Of a stretch of DNA of 64,000 nucleotides, positions 1 through 11,235 are shown piece after piece. The stretch spans positions 220,438 to 284,437 of the forward strand of contig CM035351.1 of assembly GCA_020137815.1 (NCBI GenBank). The letters are read 5' to 3'. The notes beneath the pieces were generated by a model. The model had not been told where the DNA came from, did not search any database, and saw nothing but the letters and a program-made list of their open reading frames with translations. The first letter of the stretch is position 1, and each line of letters opens with the position of its first letter. This stretch comes from Hormiphora californensis. Taxonomy: Eukaryota; Ctenophora; Tentaculata; Cydippida; Pleurobrachiidae. A program made the position numbers and the translations under genes.

Positions 1-150
1 TGAGAACAAAAAGAATGTCTCGTCATGTTGTTAGATGGTTGACTGTTGAGGAAGTTCCAATGGCTTTTTGATAATGACCACCCCCACCCCCCTCCCCGGT
101 AAAAATCAGGTTGGCCCCGGGGCGCTTGCCAGCGCTGTAAACAAACTCAC

Positions 151-276
151 CTGTTCAGTGGGGATAACTCTCCTAGAGTGGAGATCTTTTTGGTTGCCGA
201 CAAGGACAATGGGCACGTGGTTCATGATACTTTCACCCTTCAAATCCAACAACTTGTCCATGATCACCTCACACAC

Positions 277-359
<83 letters not shown>

Positions 360-848
360 CGAGAGAGAGGGGGGGAGAGACACACTGAGATTGTAAGAGA
401 CTGCACTGGGGGATGACAATGGACTGGTAGGATAGTAGACAAGTGCTATATCTGGAGAACAGCTGCTGCTACCGGTGCCTGGCCACTGTCAAGTAAGGTC
501 TTCTTCTACCCGTGACTGGGTCACCCTTACTACTATTACTATTTAGTAGTGGCTCAGCCTTGTTATGGGGTAGTTGTGGGAATTGGACCGGTCATTTCAC
601 ATGTTATTACCACACAGGTATGTTTCTTGTTTTGTTCCCCGGGGAGGGAGGCCGAGGGTCGAACAAGGTAAGGTATTTCTTGACAATCTCTCAACATTTC
701 TTATCATTCCCTACCGCTCTTTATTTTATTATTTGTCTAATCTGTCTTGCTGTCTCTTTCCCCGGCCTCTCTCTCTCTCCCTTCATTTTCCATCATCCCC
801 TGTGTTCCATGATGTTAATTGTTAGCTTCACTGGTCATGTTGAGAGGA

Positions 849-925
<77 letters not shown>

Positions 926-3684
926 GGCGGTGAGAAAGGAAAATAAAGCGGCGAGAAATAAGATAGGAAATATCCGGTTTCATTGGGCGGTTCTATGCTC
1001 TTGGTTTGTAAGTAGTGTGTTTATCAAATAGTTCTATCAAATATAGTTGCACATATATTACTGAATATTTTAAATTTATTCAGTTAACTCCAGCTGTATT
1101 TTATCGGGGGGGGGGGGGTATTTTACCTCGAAACTCTTCTTGTTTGTAATATCGTAAACTATTATGTAGCCATCCCATCCGTCGTACCCACTTGACATGA
1201 CACTGTACTCATCTTGACCTGCCGTATCTAGGATCTGAAATATTGGGAGGGGTGATCGCCTTGTGTACTTGTGGTACAATCAACGCATGCTTCCTTCGCC
1301 TATAAATTGGAAAAAGGAGCAAGTTACTAATGTAGTTGAGCGACTATATACACCAGCTATATAATATAGTTTAATTCTTGCTCTGAACTCATTATTCAGA
1401 ATAATATAGTTAGTTCCAGAGATAACAGAGATATAGTTAGCTAGTTAGGTCCCTGATAAATGTTACGCAACAAATTTACTACCACTCTACCAATACTGTA
1501 TAACTGACTGAGAATTCTATAGAGGGGCGGCTAGACGTCAGGTGACAGGCTAAAGGGCTGGTTAATAGTAAGTTAATAGTAAGTTAATAGTTAGTTAATA
1601 GTAAGTTAATAGTAAGTTAATAGTAAGTTAATAGTAAGTTAATAGTAAGTTAATAGTTAGTTAATATGTCAGGTGACACATGGCTAAACTGTTAATTTAA
1701 TAGGGCTGGTAAATAATCCCTGAATTGTCAATTGAGAACTCTTTACTAATAGTCTATAAACTGAGGGCCCTCGGGGCCTACACCGCTAAAGTTTCTGAAA
1801 TGCTTTTTCTAAACTTTTGTAGAGTCAAGTATACGAACAAAGACTCCAAAAATAGCCCGAAAAGTAAACAAACAAATAAGACGTAAGTTTAGTAAAGCGG
1901 CCTACCTCGATACTATAATGGGTGTTGTAAAGCGGCCTACCTCGATACTGTAATGGGTGTTGTAAAGCGGCCTACCTCAATACTGTAGTGGGTGTTGTAA
2001 AGCGGCCTACCTCGATACTGTAATGGGTGTTGTAAAGTGGCCTACCTCAATACTGTAATGGGTGTTGTAAAGCGGCCTACCTCAATACTGTAATGGGTGT
2101 TGTAAAGCGGCCTACCTCGATACTGTAATGGGTGTTGTAAAGCGGCCTACCTCAATACTGTAATGGGTGTTGTAAAGCGGCCTACCTCGATACTGTAATG
2201 GGTGTTGTGTAAAGCGGCCTACCTCGATACTGTAGTGGGTGTTGTAAAGCGGCCTACCTCGATACTGTAATGGGTGTTGTAAAGTGGCCTACCTCGATAC
2301 TGTAATGGGTGTTGTAAAGCGGCCTACCTCAATACTGTAATGGGTGGTGTAAAGCGGCCTACCTCGATACTGTAATGGGTGGTGTAAAGCGGCCTACCTC
2401 GATACTGTAATGGGTGTTGTAAAGCGGCCTACCTCGATACTGTAATGGGTGTTGTAAAGCGGCCTACCTCAATACTGTAGTGGGTGTTGTAAAGCGGCCT
2501 ACCTCAATACTGTAATGGGTGTTGTAAAGCGGCCTACCTCAATACTGTAATGGGTGTTGTAAAGCGGCCTACCTCGATACTGTAATGGGTGTTGTAAAGC
2601 GGCCTACCTCGATACTGTAATGGGTGTTGTAAAGCGGCCTACCTCGATACTGTAATGGGTGTTGTAAAGCGGCCTACCTCGATACTGTAATGGGTGTTGT
2701 AAAGCGGCCTACCTCGATACTGTAATGGGTGGTGTAAAGCGGCCTACCTCGATACTGTAATGGGTGTTGTAAAGCGGCCTACCTCGATACTGTAATGGGT
2801 GTTGTAAAGCGGCCTACCTCGATACTGTAATGGGTGTTGTAAAGCGGCCTACCTCGATACTGTAATGGGTGTTGTAAAGCGGCCTACCTCGATACTGTAA
2901 TGGGTGTTGTAAAGCGGCCTACCTCGATACTGTAGTGGGTGTTGTAAAGCGGCCTACCTCGATACTGTAGTGGGTGTTGTAAAGCGGCCTACCTCGATAC
3001 TGTAATGGGTGTTGTAAAGCGGCCTACCTCGATACTGTAATGGGTGTTGTGTAAAGCGGCCTACCTCAATACTGTAATGGGTGTTGTAAAGCGGCCTACC
3101 TCGATACTGTAGTGGGTGTTGTGTAAAGCGGCCTACCTCGATACTGTAATGGGTGTTGTAAAGCGGCCTACCTCAATACTGTAATGGGTGTTTTGTAAAG
3201 CGGCCTACCTCAATACTGTAATGGGTGTGTTGTAAAGCGGCCTACCTCGATACTGTAATGGGTGTTGTAAAGCGGCCTACCTCGATACTGTAATGGGTGT
3301 TGTGTAAAGCGGCCTACCTCAATACTGTAATGGGTGTTGTAAAGCGGCCTACCTCAATACTGTAATGGGTGTTGTAAAGCGGCCTACCTCAATACTGTAA
3401 TGGGTGTTGTAAAGCGGCCTACCTCGATACTGTAATGGGTGTTGTAAAGCGGCCTACCTCAATACTGTAATGGGTGTTGTAAAGCGGCCTACCTCAATAC
3501 TGTAATGGGTGTTGTTGATTTGAAAGCGTTTACTGAAAGTGTTGGCGATGGTGGGGTTGTAGGAATCAGGAAAGTTATTATCCACAAACTGACAGGTAAG
3601 AGAGGACTTGCCAACCCTGCTATACCCAATGATACATATCTTTCTCTTTTTCAACTGTGAACCACCGTCAGGCCTCGCAGACAT
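151..3684 (-). CDS. Rheb: Rheb-family small GTPase, 5' three exons (partial)
   Basis: Three exons in phase: 3684-3493 (64 codons, ATG start), 1234-1127 (36 codons) and 276-151 (42 codons). Introns begin GTAGGC, GTAAAA and GTGAGT; the internal acceptors end TTTCAG and CTCTCAG. Seen: P-loop GYSRVGKSS (about residue 20), switch I PTIANTF, switch II DTAGQDEYS, G4-type VGNQKDL. The order and spacing match Rheb, the GTPase that activates TORC1 at lysosomal membranes. Rheb normally carries Arg then Ser at the positions of Ras Gly12/Gly13; here the order is Ser then Arg. G4 reads NQKD rather than NKKD. The C-terminal exons (G5, CaaX prenylation box) lie beyond position 1. Intron 1 is filled by a 35-bp minisatellite derived from the exon 1/intron 1 junction. 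Family assignment is confident; the distinction from a Rheb-like paralogue is not certain. Confidence 0.88.
279..357. repeat. (GA)n microsatellite acting as a polypyrimidine tract
   Basis: On the minus strand this is a pure CT run ending CTCTCTCAG directly at the start of Rheb exon 3 (276). It therefore probably serves as the 3' splice-site pyrimidine tract; length variation here would change acceptor strength. Confidence 0.85.
851..918. repeat. (GA)n microsatellite
   Basis: Uninterrupted GA dinucleotide run within Rheb intron 2 (277-1126). No coding exon was seen in the remainder of that intron. Confidence 0.9.
1561..1670. repeat. 11-bp tandem repeat (GTTAATAGTAA)
   Basis: About ten near-identical copies of an 11-bp unit within Rheb intron 1. 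It is AT-rich and unrelated to the 35-bp array in the same intron. The rest of the 1235-1891 stretch is unique AT-rich sequence in which nothing was recognised. Confidence 0.85.
1892..3515. repeat. 35-bp minisatellite made from the Rheb exon 1 donor junction
   Basis: About 46 copies of a 35-bp unit (some 37 bp). Read on the minus strand each unit holds the last coding bases of Rheb exon 1 (CCATTACAGTATCGAG or the TTGAG variant) followed by the donor GTAGGCCGC. The authentic exon end at 3493 lies inside the outermost unit. Each copy therefore carries a complete candidate 5' splice site. Most copies differ from the true exon end (TATTGAG) by one base (TATCGAG). Confidence 0.95.
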
Positions 3685-4716
3685 GCTATAATGTAGGGGT
3701 GGGGTCAGTTGGGCAGGGAGGGTAGATGAGGGAGGGCTGGGGGAGGGGGTTAGATTGAAGGGGGGGGGGGGTCAGTACTCAGTTGGGGGTCATGGGAGAA
3801 CAGGAATAACCTCTGTAGCTGACTGAGTACAGAGCTTTTAATAGATTCACACAGAGTATAAACACAGTACAAAATATATCAACAAGAATTATTGAGCAGC
3901 TGCCATTAATTAACAGGCGCCAACAAGTTGACACTGTTTCACTGTAGAGAGATACTGTACGGAGGTTAATTATTGTTACAATGCCTGCCATACAATACTT
4001 TCCACAATACCACTCTTTCATGTTGCTAATCTGACCAAATATACTCCGAGTTATTCCAAGAAAACACACACACCCCATTTGTCAAAATGTCCTCGCTCTG
4101 ACTGTTTCTTTATTTCTCATAAATATTTATATAATACTCCGTGCATACCCTTCATTTTGTCCCAATATACGAAGCTCTGACTGCTTTACGCTCCAGTTAC
4201 AAATTAGAAACTGACATCAGTTTGGAAACCGACGCCCAGCTGGGACACTCCTGGTCAACCATGCTGCCCGCGACATCTACGATCACGTGACCGAATTTCG
4301 TTGTGAATTGCATTGAAAGTAGGCGCCGCACGTAGTGTTAGTTAGCTAAAAAACCAGGACCATGGAAATCGACATCAGTTTCCAATTTTGTAACTAGTCC
4401 CTTATATGTATGTAGCGGGCCGCCCGCTAGGGTCATTCGCTACATATGTATTATATATTACTGCCCGACCTGCGAAGCAGGGAGGGTGGTATATGGTATA
4501 AAACCCGACCAAAGAGAGGGGTTTATACTTTGTATAAGCAAGGATTTATTGATTATAAACTTTAGCGGCAAAAACATCCTTGCTTTTTATAGTGGGCGGA
4601 ATATGCATTATACCCGCTGTGGTTTATATTTTATCCCCGACGGTATATAATCTTCATCTTCTATTATATATCATATATCTTGGCGGCCCTGAGTTCTTCC
4701 CCGGTGGTCTAGGACT
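3685..4716. other. Rheb upstream region, no gene seen
   Basis: The region upstream of the Rheb start, expected to hold its promoter and 5' UTR, although no core element is convincing. It has G-runs near 3705-3775 and two inverted-repeat structures: a 201-bp candidate MITE at 4195-4395 and a 10-bp stem (AAGCAAGGAT, 4536-4545 with 4576-4585) separated by 30 nt. A short inverted ATGTAGCG/CGCTACAT pair lies near 4410-4445. No coding exon was recognised. Confidence 0.5.
4195..4395. mobile_element. Candidate MITE with imperfect terminal inverted repeats
   Basis: Left end AGTTACAAATTAGAAACTGA and the right end read in reverse, AGTTACAAAATTGGAAACTG, match with one gap and one mismatch. The interior is about 130 bp and non-coding. 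No clear target-site duplication was found, so the mobile nature is inferred from the inverted repeats alone. Confidence 0.45.
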
Positions 4717-4747
4717 CTCTACTCTCTCTCTCTCTCTCTCTACTCAC

Positions 4748-4843
<96 letters not shown>

Positions 4844-4844
4844 A

Positions 4845-4887
<43 letters not shown>

Positions 4888-5016
4888 CTTCTAACTTCTT
4901 ATTGCACTCTGATTGTGTGCTACACATGAACCCCCCAACAGTTCTATCCTTCTTCCTCTTGATACTTTCTTTCTTCCTCGCCTTCTATTCTCTCTATCTC
5001 TCTAGCAGTATCTCTC

Positions 5017-5063
<47 letters not shown>
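4717..5063. repeat. (CT)n microsatellites
   Basis: Two long CT runs (about 4717-4884 and 5017-5063) separated by pyrimidine-rich unique sequence. The reading frames through them are low-complexity artefacts. Confidence 0.9.
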
Positions 5064-5064
<1 letters not shown>

Positions 5065-5372
5065 TCTCCCATTATATCTATGTCTCAGTTTCCTCGGTCT
5101 CTCCCAATTGTCAAAGTATTTATTAAGTTATTTTCCACCTTTGTTTTATTTTGAGGGATCAGTGTGGCTTTTCTATGGCACTCAGGGGTAGCATTTGCGT
5201 AGATCATTTTAGTACAATGACAGCGCTTGACAGCTCTATAGATAATGTTGGAACCCCCCCCCTAGATTCAGATTCTATAGCCTCTCTCTTATACCTATCT
5301 CACTATCAAAACTGTAGTAATCACACTCTATCACACGTGCCTTGTGTGTGAACTGCAGCCAGGTAAAGTGGA

Positions 5373-5472
5373 GTTTAGGGGTGGGATGATTAGATGAGGT
5401 ATATATTTAGGGGTGGGATGATTAGATGAGAGATATATTTAGGGGTGGGATCATTAGATGAGAGATATATGG
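5373..5472. repeat. 30-bp tandem repeat, three copies
   Basis: Three copies of a unit around TTTAGGGGTGGGATGATTAG with small variations. The flanks 5064-5372 and 5473-5615 hold no recognisable feature. Confidence 0.8.
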
Positions 5473-5615
5473 AATAAATCCAAAGTGAGTGAGATAGATT
5501 AGAGATTAGAGAGAGGGGACATGATATTGCACTGTGGTATATACCTATCACGGGATATATCATCTGAATGTAGTAAAATATAAAATTATTTCTAGTGAGA
5601 GAAATGAGAATTGAA

Positions 5616-6442
5616 AACTCGAAAGTGATTGCCTTCTCTCAGGCACTAAACTCGAAAGTGATTGCCTTCTCTCAGGCACTAAACTCGAAAGTGATTGCCT
5701 TCTCTCAGGCACACTAAACTCGAAAGTGATTGCCTTCTCTCAGGCACTAAACTCGAAAGTGATTGCCTTCTCTCAGGCACTAAACTCGAAAGTGATTGCC
5801 TTCTCTCAGGCACTAAACTCGAAAGTGATTGCCTTCTCTCAGGCACTAAACTCGAAAGTGATTGCCTTCTCTCAGGCACTAAACTCGAAAGTGATTGCCT
5901 TCTCTCTGGCACTAAACTCGAAAGTGATTGCCTTCTCTCAGGCACTAAACTCGAAACTGATTGCCTTCTCTCAGGCACTAAACTCGAAAGTGATTGCCTT
6001 CTCTCAGGCACTAAACTCGAAAGTGATTGCCTTCTCTCAGGCACTAAACTCGAAAGTGATTGCCTTCTCTCAGGCACTAAACTCGAAAGTGATTGCCTTC
6101 TCTCAGGCACTAAACTCGAAAGTGATTGCCTTCTCTCAGGCACTAAACTCGAAAGTGATTGCCTTCTCTCAGGCACTAAACTCGAAACTGATTGCCTTCT
6201 CTCAGGCACTAAACTCGAAACTGATTGCCTTCTCTCAGGCACTAAACTCGAAAGTGATTGCCTTCTCTCAGGCACTAAACTCGAAACTGATTGCCTTCTC
6301 TCAGGCACTAAACTCGAAACTGATTGCCTTCTCTCAGGCACTAAACTCGAAACTGATTGCCTTCTCTCAGGCACTAAACTCGAAAGTGATTGCCTTCTCT
6401 CAGGCACTAAACTCGAAAGTGATTGCCTTCTCTCAGGCACTA
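5616..6442. repeat. 33-bp minisatellite, left block
   Basis: About 25 copies of a 33-bp unit containing CTCGAAAGTGATTGCCTTCT, with a recurrent G/C variant (GAAAGTG or GAAACTG). The unit is a multiple of three, and three reading frames stay open by chance. The array continues at 7630 after an inserted LINE fragment. Confidence 0.95.
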
Positions 6443-7629
6443 ATTTTATTTATTTTATTAAATCTATATAATAATTTACACAGTTTGATGTATAAAATTA
6501 TCAGCCCCTTTTTGTGGGCAAAAAACGGTTGATCAAAGATATGAGTCCATTTAAGAGTCCAGTTTATAAAGATAGTCTATGAAAAGTTTATCGCTCCTTT
6601 CCGTATCCGAAATTGTCTTTCGGGATTCGATTCCCTTAACTCCTTCAATGTAAGGTGGAGTTCCCTCCTCTCCGTTCTCTCTGCGAGTGACATATCTCTT
6701 GACAAGTATACACCGCAGTACGATTCGGACTGTTTCAACTGCCTAGCCTTCTGGAGAAGGCTCAGCAGCATTTCTCTACTCTGTAGCTTCACGATCACGG
6801 GTCTCTCCCTTCCTTCCCGTTTCAAACCCACCCTTTTAGCTACAACAATAGGTTTCTCATCAAGCTCAGCCAAAACATTCTCTATCTCACATTTCAACAC
6901 AGATTCAGATTCCGCCTCAACTTCCGGTAGACCAAACACCATCAGATTTTTGGATCTGTCTGGATCTGGACTCGAATCAACTTTTTTGCCATGAGCTTTC
7001 CCTTCATCTTTCTTGATATTTTTCGGTGCAAGAGCAGACCTACAATTCTGCGTCAAGACAGTTGAGAAAGAGCGCAGATCTTTCTGTACTGTTTCGGTTA
7101 CTCGATGTAGTTGAGTGTCCTGAAGCTCAATGACCTGCTCTTGTAACCTAATAGTCTTTCTCAACAGGTCATCCATCTCAACTCTCAATATCTCCTCTTT
7201 TTTCTGCAACTCCAAACTCTTTCTCAACAGTTCATCTCTTTCTTCCTTTAATTCCAACTCAGGCGACTTCTCGACGTTGAAACGATGTTGGAAGTACTTT
7301 AGAAGTGGCAAGGTCGACATAAATACATCTTCTAATACAGATGCCAAATCACGTTTCGTGTGGGATGAGTGGATATTGAAAGATGTCGGTATTTCCCTGA
7401 TATCCTCAGGGCTACTCCCTAACTTTCTGGTTAAATCCGGTGAAGGAATCCCTGCATACTTGACCATGGTCAGGATTCGGCTCGCATACCAATCCAAATC
7501 AGCCTGAGTCAGCTCCTCTTGACGTACTGGAATAACTGTCATATCGTACGGTCTGCCCATAGGGGCTGTCACATCACCATATCTACCTGCTCAAATTAAT
7601 TTGTTTAAAGTAGTGTTGAAAAGTTTGAA
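6443..7629 (-). mobile_element. LINE ORF1-only insertion within the 33-bp minisatellite
   Basis: A 1.2-kb block interrupts an otherwise continuous 33-bp array, so insertion is direct. On the minus strand it has a short 5' leader, an ORF1-type gene, a 3' UTR of about 130 bp and an A-rich tail of AATAAA-like units ending at the array. ACTAA borders both ends and could be a short target duplication or repeat-unit sequence. No reverse transcriptase is present, so it resembles an ORF1-only non-autonomous element (compare mammalian HAL1) or an internally deleted LINE. Confidence 0.7.
6577..7560 (-). CDS. LINE ORF1-like RNA-binding protein
   Basis: Uninterrupted frame of 327 residues from the first in-frame ATG (7560). 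The frame is open for a few codons further upstream from a GTG, but a TGA precedes that. Order: N-terminal region, a long Glu/Lys/Leu-rich coiled coil (about residues 95-160), a basic linker, then an RRM-like segment (KNLMVFGLPE about residue 210) and a basic C-terminal part with the YLSRDMSLAERTERR block typical of ORF1 proteins of CR1/L2/Jockey-group LINEs. Such proteins bind element RNA. The intact frame suggests a recent insertion. Partner element unknown; the LINE at 24-28 kb is a candidate but no ORF1 is present there for comparison. Confidence 0.7.
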   Translation of the reverse strand: MGRPYDMTVIPVRQEELTQADLDWYASRILTMVKYAGIPSPDLTRKLGSSPEDIREIPTSFNIHSSHTKRDLASVLEDVFMSTLPLLKYFQHRFNVEKSPELELKEERDELLRKSLELQKKEEILRVEMDDLLRKTIRLQEQVIELQDTQLHRVTETVQKDLRSFSTVLTQNCRSALAPKNIKKDEGKAHGKKVDSSPDPDRSKNLMVFGLPEVEAESESVLKCEIENVLAELDEKPIVVAKRVGLKREGRERPVIVKLQSREMLLSLLQKARQLKQSESYCGVYLSRDMSLAERTERRELHLTLKELRESNPERQFRIRKGAINFS

Positions 7630-10600
7630 ACTAAACTCGAAACTGATTGCCTTCTCTCAGGCACTAAACTCGAAAGTGATTGCCTTCTCTCAGGCACTAA
7701 ACTCGAAAGTGATTGCCTTCTCTCAGGCACTAAACTCGAAAGTGATTGCCTTCTCTCAGGCACTAAACTCGAAAGTGATTGCCTTCTCTCAGGCACTAAA
7801 CTCGAAAGTGATTGCCTTCTCTCAGGCACTAAACTCGAAAGTGATTGCCTTCTCTCAGGCACTAAACTCGAAAGTGATTGCCTTCTCTCAGGCACTAAAC
7901 TCGAAAGTGATTGCCTTCTCTCAGGCACTAAACTCGAAACTGATTGCCTTCTCTCAGGCACTAAACTCGAAAGTGATTGCCTTCTCTCAGGCACTAAACT
8001 CGAAAGTGATTGCCTTCTCTCAGGCACTAAACTCGAAAGTGATTGCCTTCTCTCTGGCACTAAACTCGAAAGTGATTGCCTTCTCTCAGGCACTAAACTC
8101 GAAAGTGATTGCCTTCTCTCAGGCACTAAACTCGAAACTGATTGCCTTCTCTCAGGCACTAAACTCGAAAGTGATTGCCTTCTCTCAGGCACTAAACTCG
8201 AAAGTGATTGCCTTCTCTCTGGCACTAAACTCGAAACTGATTGCCTTCTCTCAGGCACTAAACTCGAAAGTGATTGCCTTCTCTCAGGCACTAAACTCGA
8301 AAGTGATTGCCTTCTCTCAGGCACTAAACTCGAAAGTGATTGCCTTCTCTCAGGCACTAAACTCGAAAGTGATTGCCTTCTCTCAGGCACTAAACTCGAA
8401 AGTGATTGCCTTCTCTCAGGCACTAAACTCGAAAGTGATTGCCTTCTCTCAGGCACTAAACTCGAAAGTGATTGCCTTCTCTCAGGCACTAAACTCGAAA
8501 GTGATTGCCTTCTCTCAGGCACTAAACTCGAAAGTGATTGCCTTCTCTCAGGCACTAAACTCGAAAGTGATTGCCTTCTCTCAGGCACTAAACTCGAAAG
8601 TGATTGCCTTCTCTCTGGCACTAAACTCGAAACTGATTGCCTTCTCTCAGGCACTAAACTCGAAAGTGATTGCCTTCTCTCAGGCACTAAACTCGAAAGT
8701 GATTGCCTTCTCTCAGGCACTAAACTCGAAACTGATTGCCTTCTCTCTGGGTGACTAAACTCGAAAGTGATTGCCTTCTCTCAGGCACTAAACTCGAAAG
8801 TGATTGCCTTCTCTCAGGCACTAAACTCGAAAGTGACGGCCTTCTCTCAGGCACTAAACTCGAAAGTGATTGCCTTCTCTCAGGCACTAAACTCGAAAGT
8901 GATTGCCTTCTCTCAGGCACTAAACTCGAAAGTGATTGCCTTCTCTCAGGCACTAAACTCGAAAGTGATTGCCTTCTCTCAGGCACTAAACTCGAAACTG
9001 ATTGCCTTCTCTCAGGCACTAAACTCGAAAGTGATTGCCTTCTCTCAGGCACTAAACTCGAAACTGATTGCCTTCTCTCAGGCACTAAACTCGAAAGTGA
9101 TTGCCTTCTCTCAGGCACTAAACTCGAAAGTGATTGCCTTCTCTCAGGCACTAAACTCGAAACTGATTGCCTTCTCTCAGGCACTAAACTCGAAAGTGAT
9201 TGCCTTCTCTCAGGCACTAAACTCGAAAGTGATTGCCTTCTCTCAGGCACTAAACTCGAAATTGATTGCCTTCTCTCAGGCACTAAACTCGAAAGTGATT
9301 GCCTTCTCTCAGGCACTAAACTCGAAAGTGATTGCCTTCTCTCAGGCACTAAACTCGAAAGTGATTGCCTTCTCTCAGGCACTAAACTCGAAAGTGATTG
9401 CCTTCTCTCAGGCACTAAACTCGAAAGTGATTGCCTTCTCTTAGGCACTAAACTCGAAAGTGATTGCCTTCTCTCAGGCACTAAACTCGAAAGTGATTGC
9501 CTTCTCTCAGGCACTAAACTCGAAAGTGATTGCCTTCTCTCAGGCACTAAACTCGAAAGTGATTGCCTTCTCTCAGGCACTAAACTCGAAAGTGATTGCC
9601 TTCTCTCAGGCACTAAACTCGAAAGTGATTGCCTTCTCTCAGGCACTAAACTCGAAAGTGATTGCCTTCTCTCAGGCACTAAACTCGAAAGTGATTGCCT
9701 TCTCTCAGGCACTAAACTCGAAACTGATTGCCTTCTCTCAGGCACTAAACTCGAAAGTGATTGCCTTCTCTCAGGCACTAAACTCGAAAGTGATTGCCTT
9801 CTCTCAGGCACTAAACTCGAAAGTGATTGCCTTCTCTCAGGCACTAAACTCGAAAGTGATTGCCTTCTCTCAGGCACTAAACTCGAAACTGATTGCCTTC
9901 TCTCAGGCACTAAACTCGAAAGTGATTGCCTTCTCTCAGGCACTAAACTCGAAACTGATTGCCTTCTCTCAGGCACTAAACTCGAAAGTGATTGCCTTCT
10001 CTCAGGCACTAAACTCGAAAGTGATTGCCTTCTCTCAGGCACTAAACTCGAAAGTGATTGCCTTCTCTCAGGCACTAAACTCGAAAGTGATTGCCTTCTC
10101 TCAGGCACTAAACTCGAAAGTGATTGCCTTCTCTCAGGCACTAAACTCGAAAGTGATTGCCTTCTCTCAGGCACTAAACTCGAAAGTGATTGCCTTCTCT
10201 CAGGCACTAAACTCGAAAGTGATTGCCTTCTCTCAGGCACTAAACTCGAAAGTGATTGCCTTCTCTCAGGCACTAAACTCGAAAGTGATTGCCTTCTCTC
10301 AGGCACTAAACTCGAAAGTGATTGCCTTCTCTCAGGCACTAAACTCGAAAGTGATTGCCTTCTCTCAGGCACTAAACTCGAAAGTGATTGCCTTCTCTCA
10401 GGCACTAAACTCGAAAGTGATTGCCTTCTCTCAGGCACTAAACTCGAAACGTGATTGCCTTCTCTCAGGCACTAAACTCGAAAGTGATTGCCTTCTCTCA
10501 GGCACTAAACTCGAAAGTGATTGCCTTCTCTCAGGCACTAAACTCGAAAGTGATTGCCTTCTCTCAGGCACTAAACTCGAAAGTGATTGCCTTCTCTCAG

Positions 10601-11235
10601 GCACTAAACTCGAAAGTGATTGCCTTCTCTCAGGCACTAAACTCGAAAGTGATTGCCTTCTCTCAGGCACTAAACTCGAAAGTGATTGCCTTCTCTCAGG
10701 CACTAAACTCGAAAGTGATTGCCTTCTCTCAGGCACTAAACTCGAAAGTGATTGCCTTCTCTCAGGCACTAAACTCGAAAGTGATTGCCTTCTCTCAGGC
10801 ACTAAACTCGAAAGTGATTGCCTTCTCTCAGGCACTAAACTCGAAAGTGATTGCCTTCTCTCAGGCACTAAACTCGAAAGTGATTGCCTTCTCTCTGGCA
10901 CTAAACTCGAAAGTGATTGCCTTCTCTCAGGCACTAAACTCGAAAGTGATTGCCTTCTCTCAGGCACTAAACTCGAAAGTGATTGCCTTCTCTCAGGCAC
11001 TAAACTCGAAAGTGATTGCCTTCTCTCAGGCACTAAACTCGAAAGTGATTGCCTTCTCTCAGGCACTAAACTCGAAAGTGATTGCCTTCTCTCTGGCACT
11101 AAACTCGAAAGTGATTGCCTTCTCTCAGGCACTAAACTCGAAAGTGATTGCCTTCTCTCAGGCACTAAACTCGAAAGTGATTGCCTTCTCTCAGGCACTA
11201 AACTCGAAAATGATTGCCTTCTCTCTGGGTGACTG
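7630..11235. repeat. 33-bp minisatellite, right block
   Basis: About 109 copies of the same 33-bp unit as 5616-6442. A variant unit ending CTCTGGGTGACT appears near 8750 and again at the array end (11225-11235). One base insertion at about 10450 shifts the frames. No stop appears in three of six frames for long stretches. Confidence 0.95.

Noticed and set aside
120-150. Continuation of Rheb coding past 151 without an intron (an ALASA-like reading)
   Set aside because: A strong CAG/GTGAGT donor stands at 151 and the continued frame stops after about 14 codons; the resemblance to Rheb ALAESW is probably chance.
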